Assembly (NCBI GenBank): GCA_007258455.2
Contig: VDFB02321240.1
Span: 1 to 64,000 of the forward strand
Length of the DNA stretch: 64,000 nucleotides
Source: Sequoia sempervirens
Taxonomy: Eukaryota; Streptophyta; Pinopsida; Cupressales; Cupressaceae
Direction: 5' to 3'
Shown here piece by piece: positions 1 to 11,150 of the stretch (the stretch's first letter is position 1; every line of letters starts with the position of its first letter). The notes beneath the pieces are model-generated. The model was not told the origin of the DNA. It did not search any database and was given only the letters and a program-made list of their open reading frames with translations. The translations under genes were made by a program, and so were the position numbers.

Positions 1-293
1 CTAATCTTACTTCTATCCTATCATCTCTAGAGTAGAATTTCTGCATGAACTCAAGGATAGGTATTTTCAGATGGATAGGGAACACAGGCTCTTGGCTGTA
101 TACTAGCTTAAATTGTGAAGTCTTTAAAGCAGCCTTAATCCTAGTCCTATCTACCCATAACGCAAACCTTAACTGGGTGTTCCAGTCCCTAGGGTTGTTC
201 TCTAATAGTTTCTTAATTACCCCTAAGAGATTCTTATTGGTTGACTCTATAACTCCATTGCCTTATAGGTAATAGTTTGAAGAATATTTCAAG
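1..293 (-). pseudogene. Ty3/gypsy integrase fragment, A family
   Basis: Reading the minus strand gives the last part of a gypsy integrase: the catalytic-Glu block (GNGV-ES-NKNLLGVIKKL), then LRFALWVDRTRIKAALKTS and the EPVFPIHLKIP block. The stretch is almost the same as 4600-4894, which is the integrase of element A. Here it is joined at about 293 directly to the end of element C's reverse transcriptase, so the RNase H and the first two thirds of an integrase are missing. The piece runs off the left edge of the window. It is a chimeric remnant, not a working gene. The family assignment rests on the near-identity with the second copy. Confidence 0.8.
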
Positions 294-1179
294 ACAATAT
301 TTGCAAACTAGGTAACAAAAGTATAGGTTGAGTTGCCACTTCTTGTTTTAGTTTCTCAAAACCTTTCTCAGCTTCTTGAGTCCACTTAAACTTAGTCTTT
401 AAACCACCTTTGATTGTATCTATGACTGGTGCACATATGCCACTAATGTTTCTTATGAATTTTCTATAAAATTGAGCTAATCCATTAAAACTTCTTACCT
501 CTATCCATGTGGTTGGTGTAGGCCAGTTTAGAATAGCTTCCACCTTGCTTGGATCCATCTTCAATGATCCTTGGGATACTACAAACCCCAAATACACAAG
601 CTCCTGTTTGAAGAACTCACATTTCTCTAGGTTGATGGATAACTTCTCTTCTTGCAATCTTCTAAGAACCAGTTCCACATGTTTTAGGTGTCCTTCTGCT
701 ATCTTACTAAAAATGAGTATATCATCAAGGTATACTACCACAAATTTCCTTATAAAGTCTTTGAGCACTTCATTCATGAGCCTCATGAATGTGCTAGGGG
801 GATTAGAGAGGCCAAATGGCATAACTCTCCACTCATACAACCCATCATTTTCCTTAAAAGTTGTCTTCCACTCATCTCCATCCTTGATTTTGATCTGATG
901 GTATCCACTCTTGAGATCCAACTTGGTGAAGTACTGAGCTCCTCCAAGACAATCCATCAAGTCCTCAATTCTAGGAATAGGGAACCTATACCTAATTGTG
1001 ATTCTATTTATTTCCCTAGAATCAGTGCATAGTCTCCACTTGCCTCCTTTCTTGGTTGCTAAGACCACTGGTACTGCACATGGGCTGATGCTCTTCCTAA
1101 TCAATCCTTGATTTAACAACTCCTGTACTTGTCTAGCTACCTCTAGCTTCTGATCTGGGGTAAGCTTCTAGACTACTTT
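294..1179 (-). pseudogene. pol: Element C reverse transcriptase (chromovirus-like Ty3/gypsy)
   Basis: Copies the element RNA into DNA inside the virus-like particle. An open frame of 276 codons covers nearly the whole RT: KWRLCTDSREINRITI, LDLKSGYHQI, the MPFGLSNPPSTFMRLMN block and the catalytic YLDD within VVVYLDDILIFSK, then CEFF-LGFVVS and the connection segment (WPTPTTWIEVRSFNGLAQFYRKF). These motifs fit the chromovirus branch of Ty3/gypsy. The frame continues from gag and protease upstream without a shift. It is cut after the first residues of the RNase H connection (KQEVATQPILLLPSLQ), where A-family integrase begins. The RT core itself looks little damaged. Confidence 0.9.
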
Positions 1180-1985
1180 GTTTGGTAATGAAGCCTCTAG
1201 TATGAAGTCAATCTAATGACTAATGGCTCTCTTTGGAGGTAAGTTTGATGGTGTTCCATCACTCACTACATCCTTATACTTCTCAAGCAACTTCTGGACT
1301 GCTCTGGGTATGACTGTTTTCTCAGTCTTGTCCTCTCCCTTGGGTTGCACCATGACCACATATCCTTCACCTCCTTGATGTAGGTTGTTAATGAACTCTT
1401 TTCCACTGCTTAATAAGACACTAGGGGTCTTTGACTATCTCTCTTCCTCATCTGACAGTGACTGCAACTTAAATGTCTTTCCATCCTTCTTGAATGAGAT
1501 AGTATTTGCTTTTCCATCATAGATGAAACCTCTGTCATATTGCCATGGTCTACCCAATAGAAGATGGCATGCATCCATGGGTAATACATCAAAAATCAAT
1601 TTGTCTTTGTACCCTCCAATGGAGAACTCCACCGTTGTCTGCTCATTGACAAGAACACTCTGTCCTTTGTTCAACCATGTCACCTTGTAGGGATTAGTGT
1701 GGGATACCTTTTCTAACTTCAATTTCATCACTGCCTCCTCTGAGATTATGTTGTCAGTAGAACTTGAGTCCACTATAATCTTACACACCATTCCTAATAT
1801 CTTGCATCTTACTCTAAATAAGGCTCTTCTCTTTTTTGGCTCTTCCTTGACCGGTTGTCTGATCAAAACTCTACTAAACATTAGATTCTCCCCCACTTTT
1901 GATTCAATGTGACTAACCTCAAGTGACTTGATATTAATGGTGTCATCTTGTGCATATGCCACTCTCTTCTCAGTATTTGATGAAG
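1180..1985 (-). pseudogene. Element C protease and linker to RT
   Basis: Same frame as gag and RT. The aspartic protease is seen as KIIVDSSSTDNIISEEAV, with the flap and C-terminal part FDVLPMDACHLLLGRPWQYDR. The usual active-site triad Asp-Ser/Thr-Gly reads Asp-Ser-Ser here, so the enzyme is probably dead if the reading is right. The linker that follows (LEKYKDVVSDGTPSNLPPKRAI) is the usual lead-in to a gypsy RT. Stop codons break the frame near 1434, 1170 and 1215. At least one may be a CAG or TGG codon changed by a C-to-T transition. Confidence 0.85.
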
Positions 1986-3063
1986 ATGCTTTCTCCGGGC
2001 ACCTATAAGCAGGATGACCTACTTGACCACAGTTATAACATTTCATAGTGGAAAAGTATGAACTACTTCTACCTGCTCCTCTTCCTCTATTTGAACCTCC
2101 TTGAGGTCCTCTACCTTTGTTATATCTTCCTCTAGAAGTTGTTTCACCTCCATTCTCTATGAGTTTAGACTATCCCTGACTTCTTTGTTCAGTCCCTCTA
2201 CCTTGGTATCCACCTGTATGTCCTCTTTGATCTCTGCCTTTGCCTCTACTTTTAGAAGCTTGATCTTGTTTTGTCTTGCTTCTTTCCTCAATATTTATGG
2301 ATAATTGGTAACATTGGTGTACTGTCTTAGGACTTAGAAGAATCATCTCCTCTTGGATGTTCCACTTCAAGCTGTTAAGATACCTAGCCACCTTGAGACT
2401 TTCATCTTCTGAAACATTAGACCTCATACAAAGTTTTTGGAACTCCTCAGTGTAAGTGTTCACATCTTGATCTCTTTGCCTCAAGTTCTGTCTTTTCTTA
2501 TGCAACAGAATCTCATAATCATCTGGCATGTATGCTTCTCTTAACTTGGAAACCATTCCCTTCCAAGTAGTGATGGGTTGCTTGCCTTCCTTTTCCCTCT
2601 CTGTCTAAATGAACTTCCACCATGTTAAGGAAGAACCTCTCAGTCTTGATTTGGCCACCTTTACCTTCTGTGCTTCAGTGACTGCATCACATTCAAAATG
2701 GTTTTCCATTCCCTCTATCCAATCCATAACTAAATAAGCTTCCATTTTTCCACTAAACAGTGGTATGCCTTCAAGTGTTTTTCCACTCAAAGCCTTCAAT
2801 GCTTTCAAGAAAGGCTCTTCTTTCAAACCAGGGTCAGGTTTAGGGGTCTTGTCTTCCTCTGCAACCTCTTCCTCCTTTGGTACCCTTCCTTCTAACTGTG
2901 TGTTCCTCATTACTTGCTCAAGTTGGGCTATTATTTCCCTCATTAGCCTATTTTCTTCCTCCTATTCTTTGACCATCTTAGCCAATTCAACAGTTGTCAC
3001 CATGATGGTAGAACCACTAGATTCAAGGTCTGACATACAAGATTCTTCCCAAATATTTAACAT
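1986..3063 (-). pseudogene. gag: Element C gag with CCHC zinc knuckle
   Basis: Structural capsid and nucleocapsid protein. The ATG at 3061-3063 directly abuts the PBS, which supports this start; a second ATG lies near 3003. The capsid core is readable (PLFSGKMEAYLVMDWIEGME, then RLRGSSLTWWKFI), followed by the region with YMPDDYEILLHKKRQNLRQ and a basic Gly/Arg tail. The zinc knuckle CYNCGQVGHPAYRC at about 1999-2046 is complete (CX2CX4HX4C). In-frame stops occur in the N-terminal coil near 2965, after WWKFI near 2604, and in the Arg-Gly tail near 2168. The frame is otherwise shared with protease and RT, so this was a single gag-pol ORF. Confidence 0.87.
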
Positions 3064-3075
3064 GCTCTGATACCA
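3064..3075 (-). promoter_or_regulatory. Primer binding site of element C, initiator-Met type
   Basis: The minus strand reads TGGTATCAGAGC, the classic plant LTR-retrotransposon PBS complementary to the 3' end of initiator tRNA-Met. It lies immediately before the gag ATG and fixes the position of the 5' LTR at higher coordinates. Confidence 0.9.
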
Positions 3076-4509
3076 ATCTAATAGGGATGGTTTGCATGGA
3101 AACAATCACTGTTCCATGCTTTAGATCTTGCTAGGGAAGACCCCCATGGTGTCACACTCCACCACCTTAACCTATAGGACCCAATTTTTGTGTGGGTTCC
3201 CCTAGTTCACCTTGCCAACCCAAATATCAAGTCAACTCCTTACAACCAAGCCAACCTTGGTCCAATGCTTCAACTCCTCCTTAGCCCTTAATCTGCCCTA
3301 AAGACTAATAATACCTCAACTCTCAATTAGACCTTGCAGGGATGTAGATATGTATTCAACAGCTTCAAACCATCCTCCTAGGGTTCTTGAAACTTCACCA
3401 AACTCCACCTTTCCATTGCTTTCACCAAACCCTCATCTAGGGTTAAAAAGGCTACTAGCCCAAGAGCCCCAATTAGACCTCCATCTCTGAGAAAACTAGT
3501 CTTTGCTCAAACCTTTCCCAAGAACACCTCATTCTTTCTCTGAGGCCCTTGGTTCAAATTCACATCTCTCAAATATTTTTGAGGTCTTGGGCCTTTATCA
3601 ATCATACAAAGCCACAACTTGAAAATGGGCATAAACTAGGGTTTTAAAGCCATTTTCTTGTTGCCTTCAATCTATAAGGCATTTCACCCACCCAATGAGT
3701 TAGTGGAACCTCCTCCTACTTACTAGACCTTGGTAAGACCTTCCCCTACCTTCTCAAAAAGGAAATACAACAAGAATTAATCACCCCTGCAAGTTAAGTG
3801 CTTTGCACTCCTTGTCTTCCCTAGTCGGACTCTTCCTGGCTCGCCTAGGGCAAGACTTTGCTGACAGCTCCTATGCTCACACCGACCCTAAAACCTACCA
3901 TATGTATATACATGGAGTCTAGTCACTGTTCCCAAAGGGCAGTACAATTTGTACTATGGGAAAGTGGTCTAGCACTCCATTCTTTACAAACTGTCTGGTT
4001 CAGACCAGCAACAAGGTTAAAATAAACTATTTACAAACAATGATTGTAAGTGAAAAAAAAAAGACTAAAAGATGGAACTCTAAGCTTTAGAAAACAATGA
4101 AATACATCCTCCATGAAACACAGTAACAACTTCAATCCATTAAAGCTCTATTATGAAGCAAAAATCAGAAATAACCCACAAAACACTATTTTTCTTTTAA
4201 TTCACAAAATGTTTCCACAATACCAATACTTCCAACCCTTATCTCAAGTTGAGGCACACCTTAAATATGGTTCCTAAATTAGTTATGCTCCATTGTTTGG
4301 ACATATTAGTTACATAATGGCAAGAGTTGTAAAATGCACTATGTTTTTCAACCTTTGCTAATTTTTAGAAAACTAAGTAAGATGAGTTTCTAAACTCTTC
4401 CATCCTTTCATAACTTCTATCCTAGAGATAAAACACATACCTAAGCTATCTCCTCAACTCAATGGTCAACATAACCCTCATGATAGCAAAAAAAAATTTC
4501 ATTCTAGAT
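3076..4509 (-). repeat. Probable 5' LTR of element C, plus unassigned sequence
   Basis: About 1.4 kb without any coding signal lies between C's PBS and A's integrase. Position argues that most of it is C's 5' LTR. A TATA-like stretch (TGTATATACATATG on the minus strand, about 3898-3912) could be its promoter. I could not identify clean TG...CA ends or a target duplication, because C's 3' LTR is not in the window, so both borders are uncertain. The upper part may include the missing end of A's integrase. Confidence 0.5.
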
Positions 4510-5490
4510 TTTCTAATTGCCTAGTGAAATTTCCTGTTGTTCCTTAGGTGCTCCTGCACCACAGTATCTCTCTGTTCTTCTAATTTCAACAAGGCAGCTA
4601 ATCTTACTTCTATCCTATCATCTCTAGAGTAGAATTTCTGCATGACCTCAAGGATAGGTATTTTTAGATGGATAGGGAACACAGGCTCTTGGCCATATAC
4701 TAGCTTAAATTGTGAAGTCTTTAAAGTAACCTTAATCCTAGTCCTATCTACCCATAATGCAAACCTTAACTGGGTGTGCTAGTCCCAAGGGTTGTTCTCT
4801 AATAGTTTCTTAATTACCCCTAAGAGATTCTTATTGGTTGACTCTGCAACTCCATTTCCTTATGGGTAATAGTTTGAAGAATATTTCAAGACAATTTTGT
4901 GATCATATGTGCAAGAAATGAACTCAACAGAAGAGAAGGAAGAGCCATTGTCACATACCAAAGTGAAGGGTACCCCAAACCTAGTTGTGATGCATTTGGT
5001 GAGGAACTTGATCACTACCTCTGTTGTGTTGTCCTTGCAAGGTATAGCCTTTTTCCATCTTGTCTAGTAATTAGTGGTAGTCAAAATAACTTTTGTTTGG
5101 TAGAAGAATTTGCGTTAATGACCTCGATAAAGTCCAACACCCATTGGGAAAATGGTCTTACCTCATAGACAGGCTGCAATGGCATGGATGAATGGAATTA
5201 TTTTGATGCAAAGATCTGACATATGTAACATGTTCTTCTATAATGATGGGAATCTTTGAACACACACGGCCAGTAATAACCAGATTTGAGGATCTAGTGT
5301 GCTAATGAATTTGCAGACCCATGACCTGTGCCATGTTTCCCATGAAATTCAGTGATCGCATGTTTAGCCTCTTGTTGATCAAGGCATCCTAGATATACTC
5401 CTTCAAAATTATTCCTATATAGCAATCTTCCTTTGAGCATATAATGAGAGCTCTTCATTCTCACAGCCCTCCTCTGAGTTATATTCATTC
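4510..5490 (-). pseudogene. Element A integrase
   Basis: Inserts the cDNA into the genome. The N-terminal zinc-binding region is seen as LLYRNNFEGVYLGCL, ITEFHGKHGTGHGS, then YYWP and a CYICQIF remnant. The core follows in broken frames: VCDNGSSF (second Asp), NYYPYGNGVAESTNKNLLG (Glu), LRFALWVDRTRIKVTL and EPVFPIHLKIP. The first catalytic Asp block reads GVGLYRG instead of GVDFI, so that Asp is lost. The reading ends at about 4510 after LLKLEEQRDTVVQEHLRNN, without the usual C-terminal domain. Several stops and frameshifts lie between 4890 and 5290. The same protein is partly repeated at 1-293. Confidence 0.82.
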
Positions 5491-6792
5491 CCTGTGGGCA
5501 CTAATTATTGAGCATGAAGTAAATGATATCAACATACCAAGGGTCGCTAGAAAGGACTGAGTTGTGTATTGCTAACAAAGGATTTTGTCACCAGCATTCT
5601 CCATGGACTGAGACAGGCCCAAACCTCGGACATGTTTCATAGGGCGTATCTCTAGGTCAAACTCTTACAAAATGGCCATCCATTTCCCTCTTCATTCTCC
5701 CAGTTCACTCTGCATGAGTAAAGACTACACAGCCGCATCAGGAACTACACCAATGATTTGACTTCAGAGAAAGTAGTACTTGAAATTCATGACAGCTCTA
5801 ACCAGCGCAAAAGTTTTTTTTTCAAGGGGTGGGTATTTGATTTCAGCATTTTTGAATAGGGAACTCATGAAAGCGATTGGTCTTTCCTCTCCCTCTTCTC
5901 TTTGTTGAGTTTAGACATTTGCATAGGAATGCTCAGAGGCAAAAGAGTAAATATAGAATGGCCTCAAGTAGTCAGGGATGGTGAGGACTGGAGCTTCTGA
6001 AATGGATCACTTGACCTGTGAAAATGTGACCTTCACCTCATCACTCCACTCTATCTTTGCATCTTTCTTCATCATTTCATTAAATGTTTTTACGATTTTT
6101 GCAAAGCCCATGATAAACTTCCTCACAAAATTTATCTTTATGAAGAAGGATCCCATCTCCTTCTTGCTCCCTGGCATAGCTATCTTTAGAATGGACTCAA
6201 CTCGGTCTGCATAAATTGATATCCCTCTTTCTAAGATTATGTGTCCCAGAAGCTTCCTTTCACAAACCCCAAACACACACTTTTTAGGATTCAAGGAGAC
6301 TCCATACTAGATACATCTTTGAAGAACTCTAGCCAAGTCTACAACGCGGTTCAGTCTATCTTTGGAGAATACGGTCAGGTCATCCATGTAAACAATGATG
6401 CATTTTTTGATTAAGTCCTTGAATGCTACGTCCATGGTGCACTAAAAATTTTCTCCAGTGTTTATCAGACCAAATGGCATCCTTTTGTATGCAAATGTTC
6501 CCCACTTGGTAGTGAAGGCTGTCTTCATTCTGTCTTCATAGTTAACCATTACCTAATTGTATCCAGAGTAACCATCTTGGAATGATATCATCTGGGACCC
6601 ATTGATAGTTTGCAAGACTTCATCTAGAGAAGGGAGTGGGTAATTATCCTTTTCTGAAGCTCTGTTCAGATTTTTGAAGTCTACGCATAGCCTGATCTCT
6701 CTAATTTTCTTACGGACTGGAACCAAGTTAGCCACCCAGGTTGAATGTCACATAGGGAAGATTATCCTTGCAAAAATAAATTTTTGAACTTT
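5491..6792 (-). pseudogene. pol: Element A reverse transcriptase and canonical RNase H
   Basis: RT blocks on the minus strand are LVPVRKKIREIRLCVDFKNL, YPLPSLDEVLQ, a degraded SFQDGYSGYN, and YMDD with its Asp pair intact near 6390. These are followed by LNPKKCVFGVCERKLLGHII and the thumb/connection. The canonical RNase H follows at about 5780-6000: YSFASEHSYANV, RPIAFMSSLFKNAEIKYPPL and EKKTFALVRAVMNF. The RT shares the frame of the upstream protease and RNase H-like domain. A shift occurs between about 6000 and 5490. The linker at 5490-5780 keeps only fragments such as DPWYVDIIYFMLN. Confidence 0.85.
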
Positions 6793-7400
6793 TTAAAGGA
6801 TCGGTGACTTGATAAGGGCATTGATAGGGCATTGCTTCTGTCGGAATGGTTTAGCTTTGAGCTTCAGAGGGATGGTATGAGTTATTATAGAAGCATCAAA
6901 TATTTTTAAATCCTTATACCCCCAGGCTATCGCAGCAATATCTTTCTTCAGTGCCCTCAGTATATATTTTATGATTGTTTTAGGGAAAGCTTTCCCTATG
7001 CAAACATTTCTTTCAGGGCTAGAATTAGCTAGGTTAACAATTTCATATTCACCTCCTTTATATTTAGCTGATATTTTCTCCTGATCCCTGGGGTTTGAAT
7101 GAAAAATTATTTCCAAGGCCACCATTCCCTTGGGGATGCTATTACTCTTTAGATTGAGGACCCCCTCTGTATCACAATCTCCAAGGTTCCAATCTCCTTT
7201 ATCCCTATTGGACTCATCAATGATTTGTCCTTCAAAAACATCTGAACTTGCTAGAAAAGCAAGGATATGTCGATCATCATAAAAAACTTGAAATTTCCTG
7301 ACATTATCAGGAACAACAGGGGTGGATATCAATTCCACTGATAATTTCTTAAGCCTAGAGCCTTGCATAGGTTCCGGGGTACTTGCAACAACGACCAATG
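6793..7400 (-). pseudogene. Element A linker between extra RNase H and RT
   Basis: An open frame of about 200 codons links the upstream RNase H-like domain to RT. It contains KFQVFYDDRHILAFLASSD, then IPKGMVALE and finally KKDIAAIAWGYKDLKIFD followed by THTIPLKLKAKPFRQKQCPI. The last part is the segment that normally leads into a gypsy RT. The VF-DD-HI--FL motif is familiar from predicted plant gypsy polyproteins of the Tat-like group. I know of no assigned function. Confidence 0.7.
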
Positions 7401-7775
7401 AATTAGCTATCTGATTTTCTTATCTAGGGATTAAGCTAATCCCAAAAGCATCAAAGTCTTCAATTAAGTTCCATACTTGATTTCTATAAGTTGCCATCCT
7501 TCTATTGTGACATGTGTATTGGCTGCGCACTTGCTTGATAACAATTTCTAAATCTCCCTTGACCATCAAGGCTGTGACTTTCTTCTTATGTCCAAACATC
7601 ATCCCCCGAGCTAGAGCTTCATATTCTGCTACGTTGTTAGTGCATCAAAATTGCAACCTGTAAGAAGCAAGGAAAGTTTTCCCTTTCGGGCTGGTTAACT
7701 CGATCCCAGCACCACAACCTATTTTGGACTTGGATCCATCAAACGTGAGGGTCCAAAGCTAGTCATAAGTTGGAG
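7401..7775 (-). pseudogene. Element A extra (archaeal-type) RNase H upstream of RT
   Basis: A second RNase H fold lies 5' of RT in the same frame. The first strand is LTFDGSKSKIGCGAGIEL (first Asp), then NNVAEYEALARGMMFG (Glu), ALMVKGDLEIVIKQV (Asp in GD) and IPR-ENQIANSL, where the usual last Asp reads Asn. The sequence resembles the additional RNase H described for plant Tat-group retrotransposons, where two RNase H domains are present. What stands out is its position before RT; in element B the same kind of domain follows the canonical RNase H. Two stop codons interrupt it, near 7636 and 7757. Confidence 0.8.
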
Positions 7776-8700
7776 TTGATCCTTTTGAAGTTGTTATGGG
7801 CACTTGGGTTAGATGAGCCATAGGTGGGGCTCTTTGACCTTTTGCATCAAATATAGGGAAAGGGTGCCCTGTAGGTTCTTTAGGTACACTTTCCAATTCC
7901 TGCTTAGTTATATCATATAATCTATGGCTATCCTTCTAACAGTCACCTGTGTCTTTGGTCATCCCCTTGGGTTTTGGTATACTTGTGAGTACAGGGGTGT
8001 CAAACAAACGTTGGAGTTTCTTCTCATCAATATGTTGATTTAGAAATGTTCCTGGAATAGGTTCAATTTGAGAAGGAGCTTCCTTTGAAGGTATCCTACC
8101 CCTGGTTAACATTATTGCTTCCTTGGCTTCAAATGAGAAGTGGTCTACAACGGTCTCAGGGTCACTTAAGCTAACTTCCCCAGCTTGGGAAACATGACTA
8201 AAAATGTCCATGCAGGGTTGGAAAGTCAATTCAGGATGATGTTGGTAATGCACCTTGCACCAGTTAGGGAGTAGAAGACTCTGCAAATTGGTATCTTCCC
8301 CTAAGACCAGCTAATCCTACTATAGCTTCTTGATCAATGCTTGTTGGTTTTCATTAATCACAGAATTAGGGAACTTTTGTATTGGCAATTCTTTAGGATC
8401 AAGAATAGAGAAGGTTAAAATTTCCTCTCTTTTATAAACCCCCATCCCAGTTTCAAAGTAAGCTACCTCATTGGGGCAATCATATTCAGTAATGATATGC
8501 TTGAGGTCAGGTTCACTTTCAACCCTTATCTACGTAGGAATTCCCCTCCATGGTAACCACATATGTGAAAAGTCGAGGGAGAGATATCCCCCTATACCTT
8601 TCATCAAACCTCTACTCAACAACATACCATAGGTCTTAGGAATGTCTACTACTTGAATGTATATATTGGTTTGAATCCTAGGGTCTGACCCTACTTGGAC
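7776..8700 (-). pseudogene. Element A spacer between protease and extra RNase H
   Basis: Same minus-strand frame as the neighbouring domains. Open stretches include 8286-7936 (NWCKVHYQHHPELTFQPCMD, VETV-DHFSFEAKEAIM-like text and IPGTFLNQHIDEKKLQRLF). No catalytic motif is visible. Position suggests the C-terminal part of the protease region plus a linker. Several stops are present. Confidence 0.55.
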
Positions 8701-9120
8701 ATGTATGTTTCTTAACTCTCACACTACATTAACCTCTGTCTTGTCAAATTGGATGACCTTCTTGTTTGTTTGGATAGGGTTCAATCCCAACTTCTTGCAT
8801 ATAGAAAATGACATAACATTGCCAGAAGCTCCTGAATCTAACAAACAATTATGTAGGTTCTTCCCATAGATTCTTAATCTCAAAAGAAATGGTGGAGTAC
8901 CTACCTTGCATCTGTACAAGGCTGCGTTCATGTCTGCAGCAGGGGCTACCTTTTTTTTTCCTTTTGATTTATCAGCTTGCTCCAAAACTTTCAGCACTAT
9001 CTCCAATTGAGCAGGGCACCACTTTAAGATGTCAAAGTATGACAAAGAAGTTTTTTGTTTCTATATCTCAGAAAAAAGATCAAATTATGTGTTGTAGCTT
9101 GCATTACCTTTGAAAACACC
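8701..9120 (-). pseudogene. Element A aspartic protease
   Basis: The active-site loop reads NCLLDSGASGNVMSFSICKK with an intact Asp-Ser-Gly, preceded by LRLRIYGKNL. The 108-codon open frame is continuous in frame with gag remnants above and the RNase H/RT region below, so gag-pol was one ORF. A lysine-rich link (DKSKGKKKVAPAADMN) precedes the domain. Confidence 0.82.
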
Positions 9121-9655
9121 AGGAGAATTACCTTTGTTATGGAAGTTAGGTGGACCTTTTTGTGGAGGGTTATTATCAGTACTTTGATTTGGAGGCACCA
9201 TGTGAATAGGTGGCGCTAATGTGGTGAATGGAACCTTATTTTGATTTCTTAGGAAGTGTCCTCCCTTTGTCTGAAAGGCTTAGGAATCATACATGTCTTC
9301 CTCTGGTTCATTCTCACTCTGCATTGGGAATGAGGGTTCTTCTTCAAAGAGGTCATAATTCATTGTTGTATCCACTGAGTCACCTCCTTTGTTTGGGTTC
9401 CCTTGGAATGCTTAGGCATCTACCTATGTCATCTTGACAATTTTCTCCATTTCAAGGCAGTTCACCTGAGAATGAGTGGTAGTATCATACATCCTACACC
9501 AGTTAGTCATTAAATTAGGGTCAGCCACATTTGTAGTATGTGACCTCTCCTCATTAGCTTGATAATTGTGCGAAACTCCACCATTGTTGTGATCTGTATT
9601 CTATTGTCAGTTGTTATTTGGTCTTTGGTTGTATCCTTTATTTTGGTTTTGATAG
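9121..9655 (-). pseudogene. gag: Element A gag C-terminal part with degraded zinc knuckle
   Basis: The minus strand continues A's gag after the B insertion: an Asn/Gln-rich stretch (QNKGYNQRPNNN), then WCRMYDTTTHSQVNC, which has the spacing of a CX2CX4HX4C knuckle with the second Cys read as Tyr. An acidic, Pro-rich linker to the protease follows (LFEEEPSFPMQSENEPEED). Stops are frequent. The frame joins exactly to the gag piece at 28215 when B and one CCTTG are removed. Confidence 0.75.
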
Positions 9656-9660
9656 CCTTG
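9656..9660. repeat. Target site duplication CCTTG, left of element B
   Basis: CCTTG directly precedes the TG of B's left LTR and is repeated directly after B's right LTR at 28210-28214. A five-base duplication is what Ty3/gypsy integrases make. Confidence 0.95.
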
Positions 9661-10867
9661 TGTAGACACCTAAAAATGACCTAGGCCTGCAAGCTTCATT
9701 TTTACCACTTTCGTCCTAGCATAATTAAGACATTTAATTATGCCCTTGGTCCACATTCAACTATTAATTAAATAATTTATAATTGTTTAATTAATTCATG
9801 TCTTTGCATTATTCATGATTATTAAATAAATAAAATTTATTTATTTATTAAATACGTCATTAATTGTCTAAGTCTTCTCTTAATTAAATAAATTTCTTAA
9901 TTTATTTAATTACCCTTTGTCATATATTCTTCCTAATTATTAAATAAATAAGTTTTATTTATTTATTTAATATGTCACTAACTGTCATAATTAAATGAAT
10001 TGATTAATTTATTTAATTAATTAGTCTTATCTTCTAAATTAAATAATTAAATTTAATTATTTAATTGCCTAAATTAATATTCCTCTTATTTTAAATAAAA
10101 TAAATTATTTAAAATGCCATCACAATCTTAACTGATAGTTCACTTTGGTAAATAATTGAAAAATCAATTATTTATTATTTCACAAAATCATTATTTTGAA
10201 TTAACTCAATTCAAAATGGAAACTAATCTTCCAAAAATCAAGTAATCGGGCAGATTCTTGATTTTCCAAATCTAATCTTCAGTTCAGTCTTTATCTTCTT
10301 CTTTTTCAAAAATCTTTATTTTCTATTTAATTTGTCTCATTTATATTCCACCGTCGATCCAATTATCTGAGATATTATCTTGACCATTTGATTAATGAAT
10401 TTTCCCTAACCCTAATTAGGGATTCTCAGGTTTAATCTGGACCTCTCATTCTAGGTCTTTCTTTGAATTTAATCTCATTCGTCCACTCAAAATTGGTTTT
10501 TCTATAAAAGAAAATTTTGCTCATAATTTCGGGACTTGTCATTTTTAATATAGGCATTATAGTCACTTTAGCATTGGTAGTCATTATTTTCATTTATCAT
10601 ATTGTCATAGACAGGCATAATTTTATCAAATCCTTCAACATTTGCATAGGGCTTTGGCATTATTATAGGTTGCTCAATTTGAAATCTGAGGGCCTCATTG
10701 ACTTGTTGCAAACTAGGAGGTGTAACAAAGGTGAACCATGGAAGATGAAGATTTCTGGTAGTATTACTCCTTTTATTTTCATTATATTTCCTTTGTGCTT
10801 TGTTATTTCATTGGATTTTGATGTTTATGATTTAATAAGCTAACCCATTTAAATTTCCATAGATACA
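9661..10867 (+). repeat. Left LTR of element B
   Basis: Starts TGTAGACACC and ends AGATACA. Nearly the same sequence recurs at 26999-28209. It is AT-rich, with many ATTTAATTA-type runs. In the parts compared by eye the two LTRs differ at two to three positions per hundred, mostly transitions and single-base indels. Confidence 0.95.
10503..10510 (+). promoter_or_regulatory. TATA box of element B left LTR
   Basis: TATAAAAG lies about 365 bases before the LTR end and recurs at the matching place in the right LTR (27842-27849). Transcription of the genomic RNA would start some 30 bases downstream. Confidence 0.7.
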
Positions 10868-10890
10868 TTTGGTGAACCCAACGTGAACAT
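10868..10890 (+). promoter_or_regulatory. Primer binding site region of element B
   Basis: Directly after the LTR comes TTTGGTGAACCCAACGTG. The TGG at 10870 is where pairing with a tRNA CCA end would begin. I could not name the primer tRNA. Confidence 0.65.
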
Positions 10891-10954
10891 GACTCTGTTA
10901 TTTGCTATTATTTCCATACAATTTTGTGTTTTCTGTTGTTTTTGAAGTTATAAG

Positions 10955-11150
10955 TACGGAGCGACGCAACCATTTTTTTTAAAAATTGTGACGCATTTGA
11001 TGCGTCGTGACACATTCACAAATAGGAAAGCCACAATCACTTTGTCAAGCCGCAATCATAGTCCAGAAATCCGCAGTTGAAATACAGAGCTGCATTTGAT
11101 GAACCAAGTGACGCATTTGCTATCATGACACATTCACCTGGTAAAGTTTT
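10955..11150 (+). repeat. Degenerate ~20-nt word array, leader block 1
   Basis: Words such as GTGACGCATTTGATGCGTC, GTGACACATTCAC, GCCGCAATCATAG, GCTGCATTTGATGAACCAA and GTGACGCATTTGCTATCAT follow each other every 18-23 bases. The conserved core is G-CGCATTTG. It is too degenerate for an ordinary young tandem repeat. Confidence 0.65.

Noticed and set aside
509..1032. Plus-strand open frames over element C
   Set aside because: They are shadows of the RT on the minus strand, which carries the recognised motifs.
3076..4509. Search for a 3' LTR of element A here
   Set aside because: No stretch matches A's 5' LTR region at 29537-30880, so A's 3' LTR is absent or outside the window.
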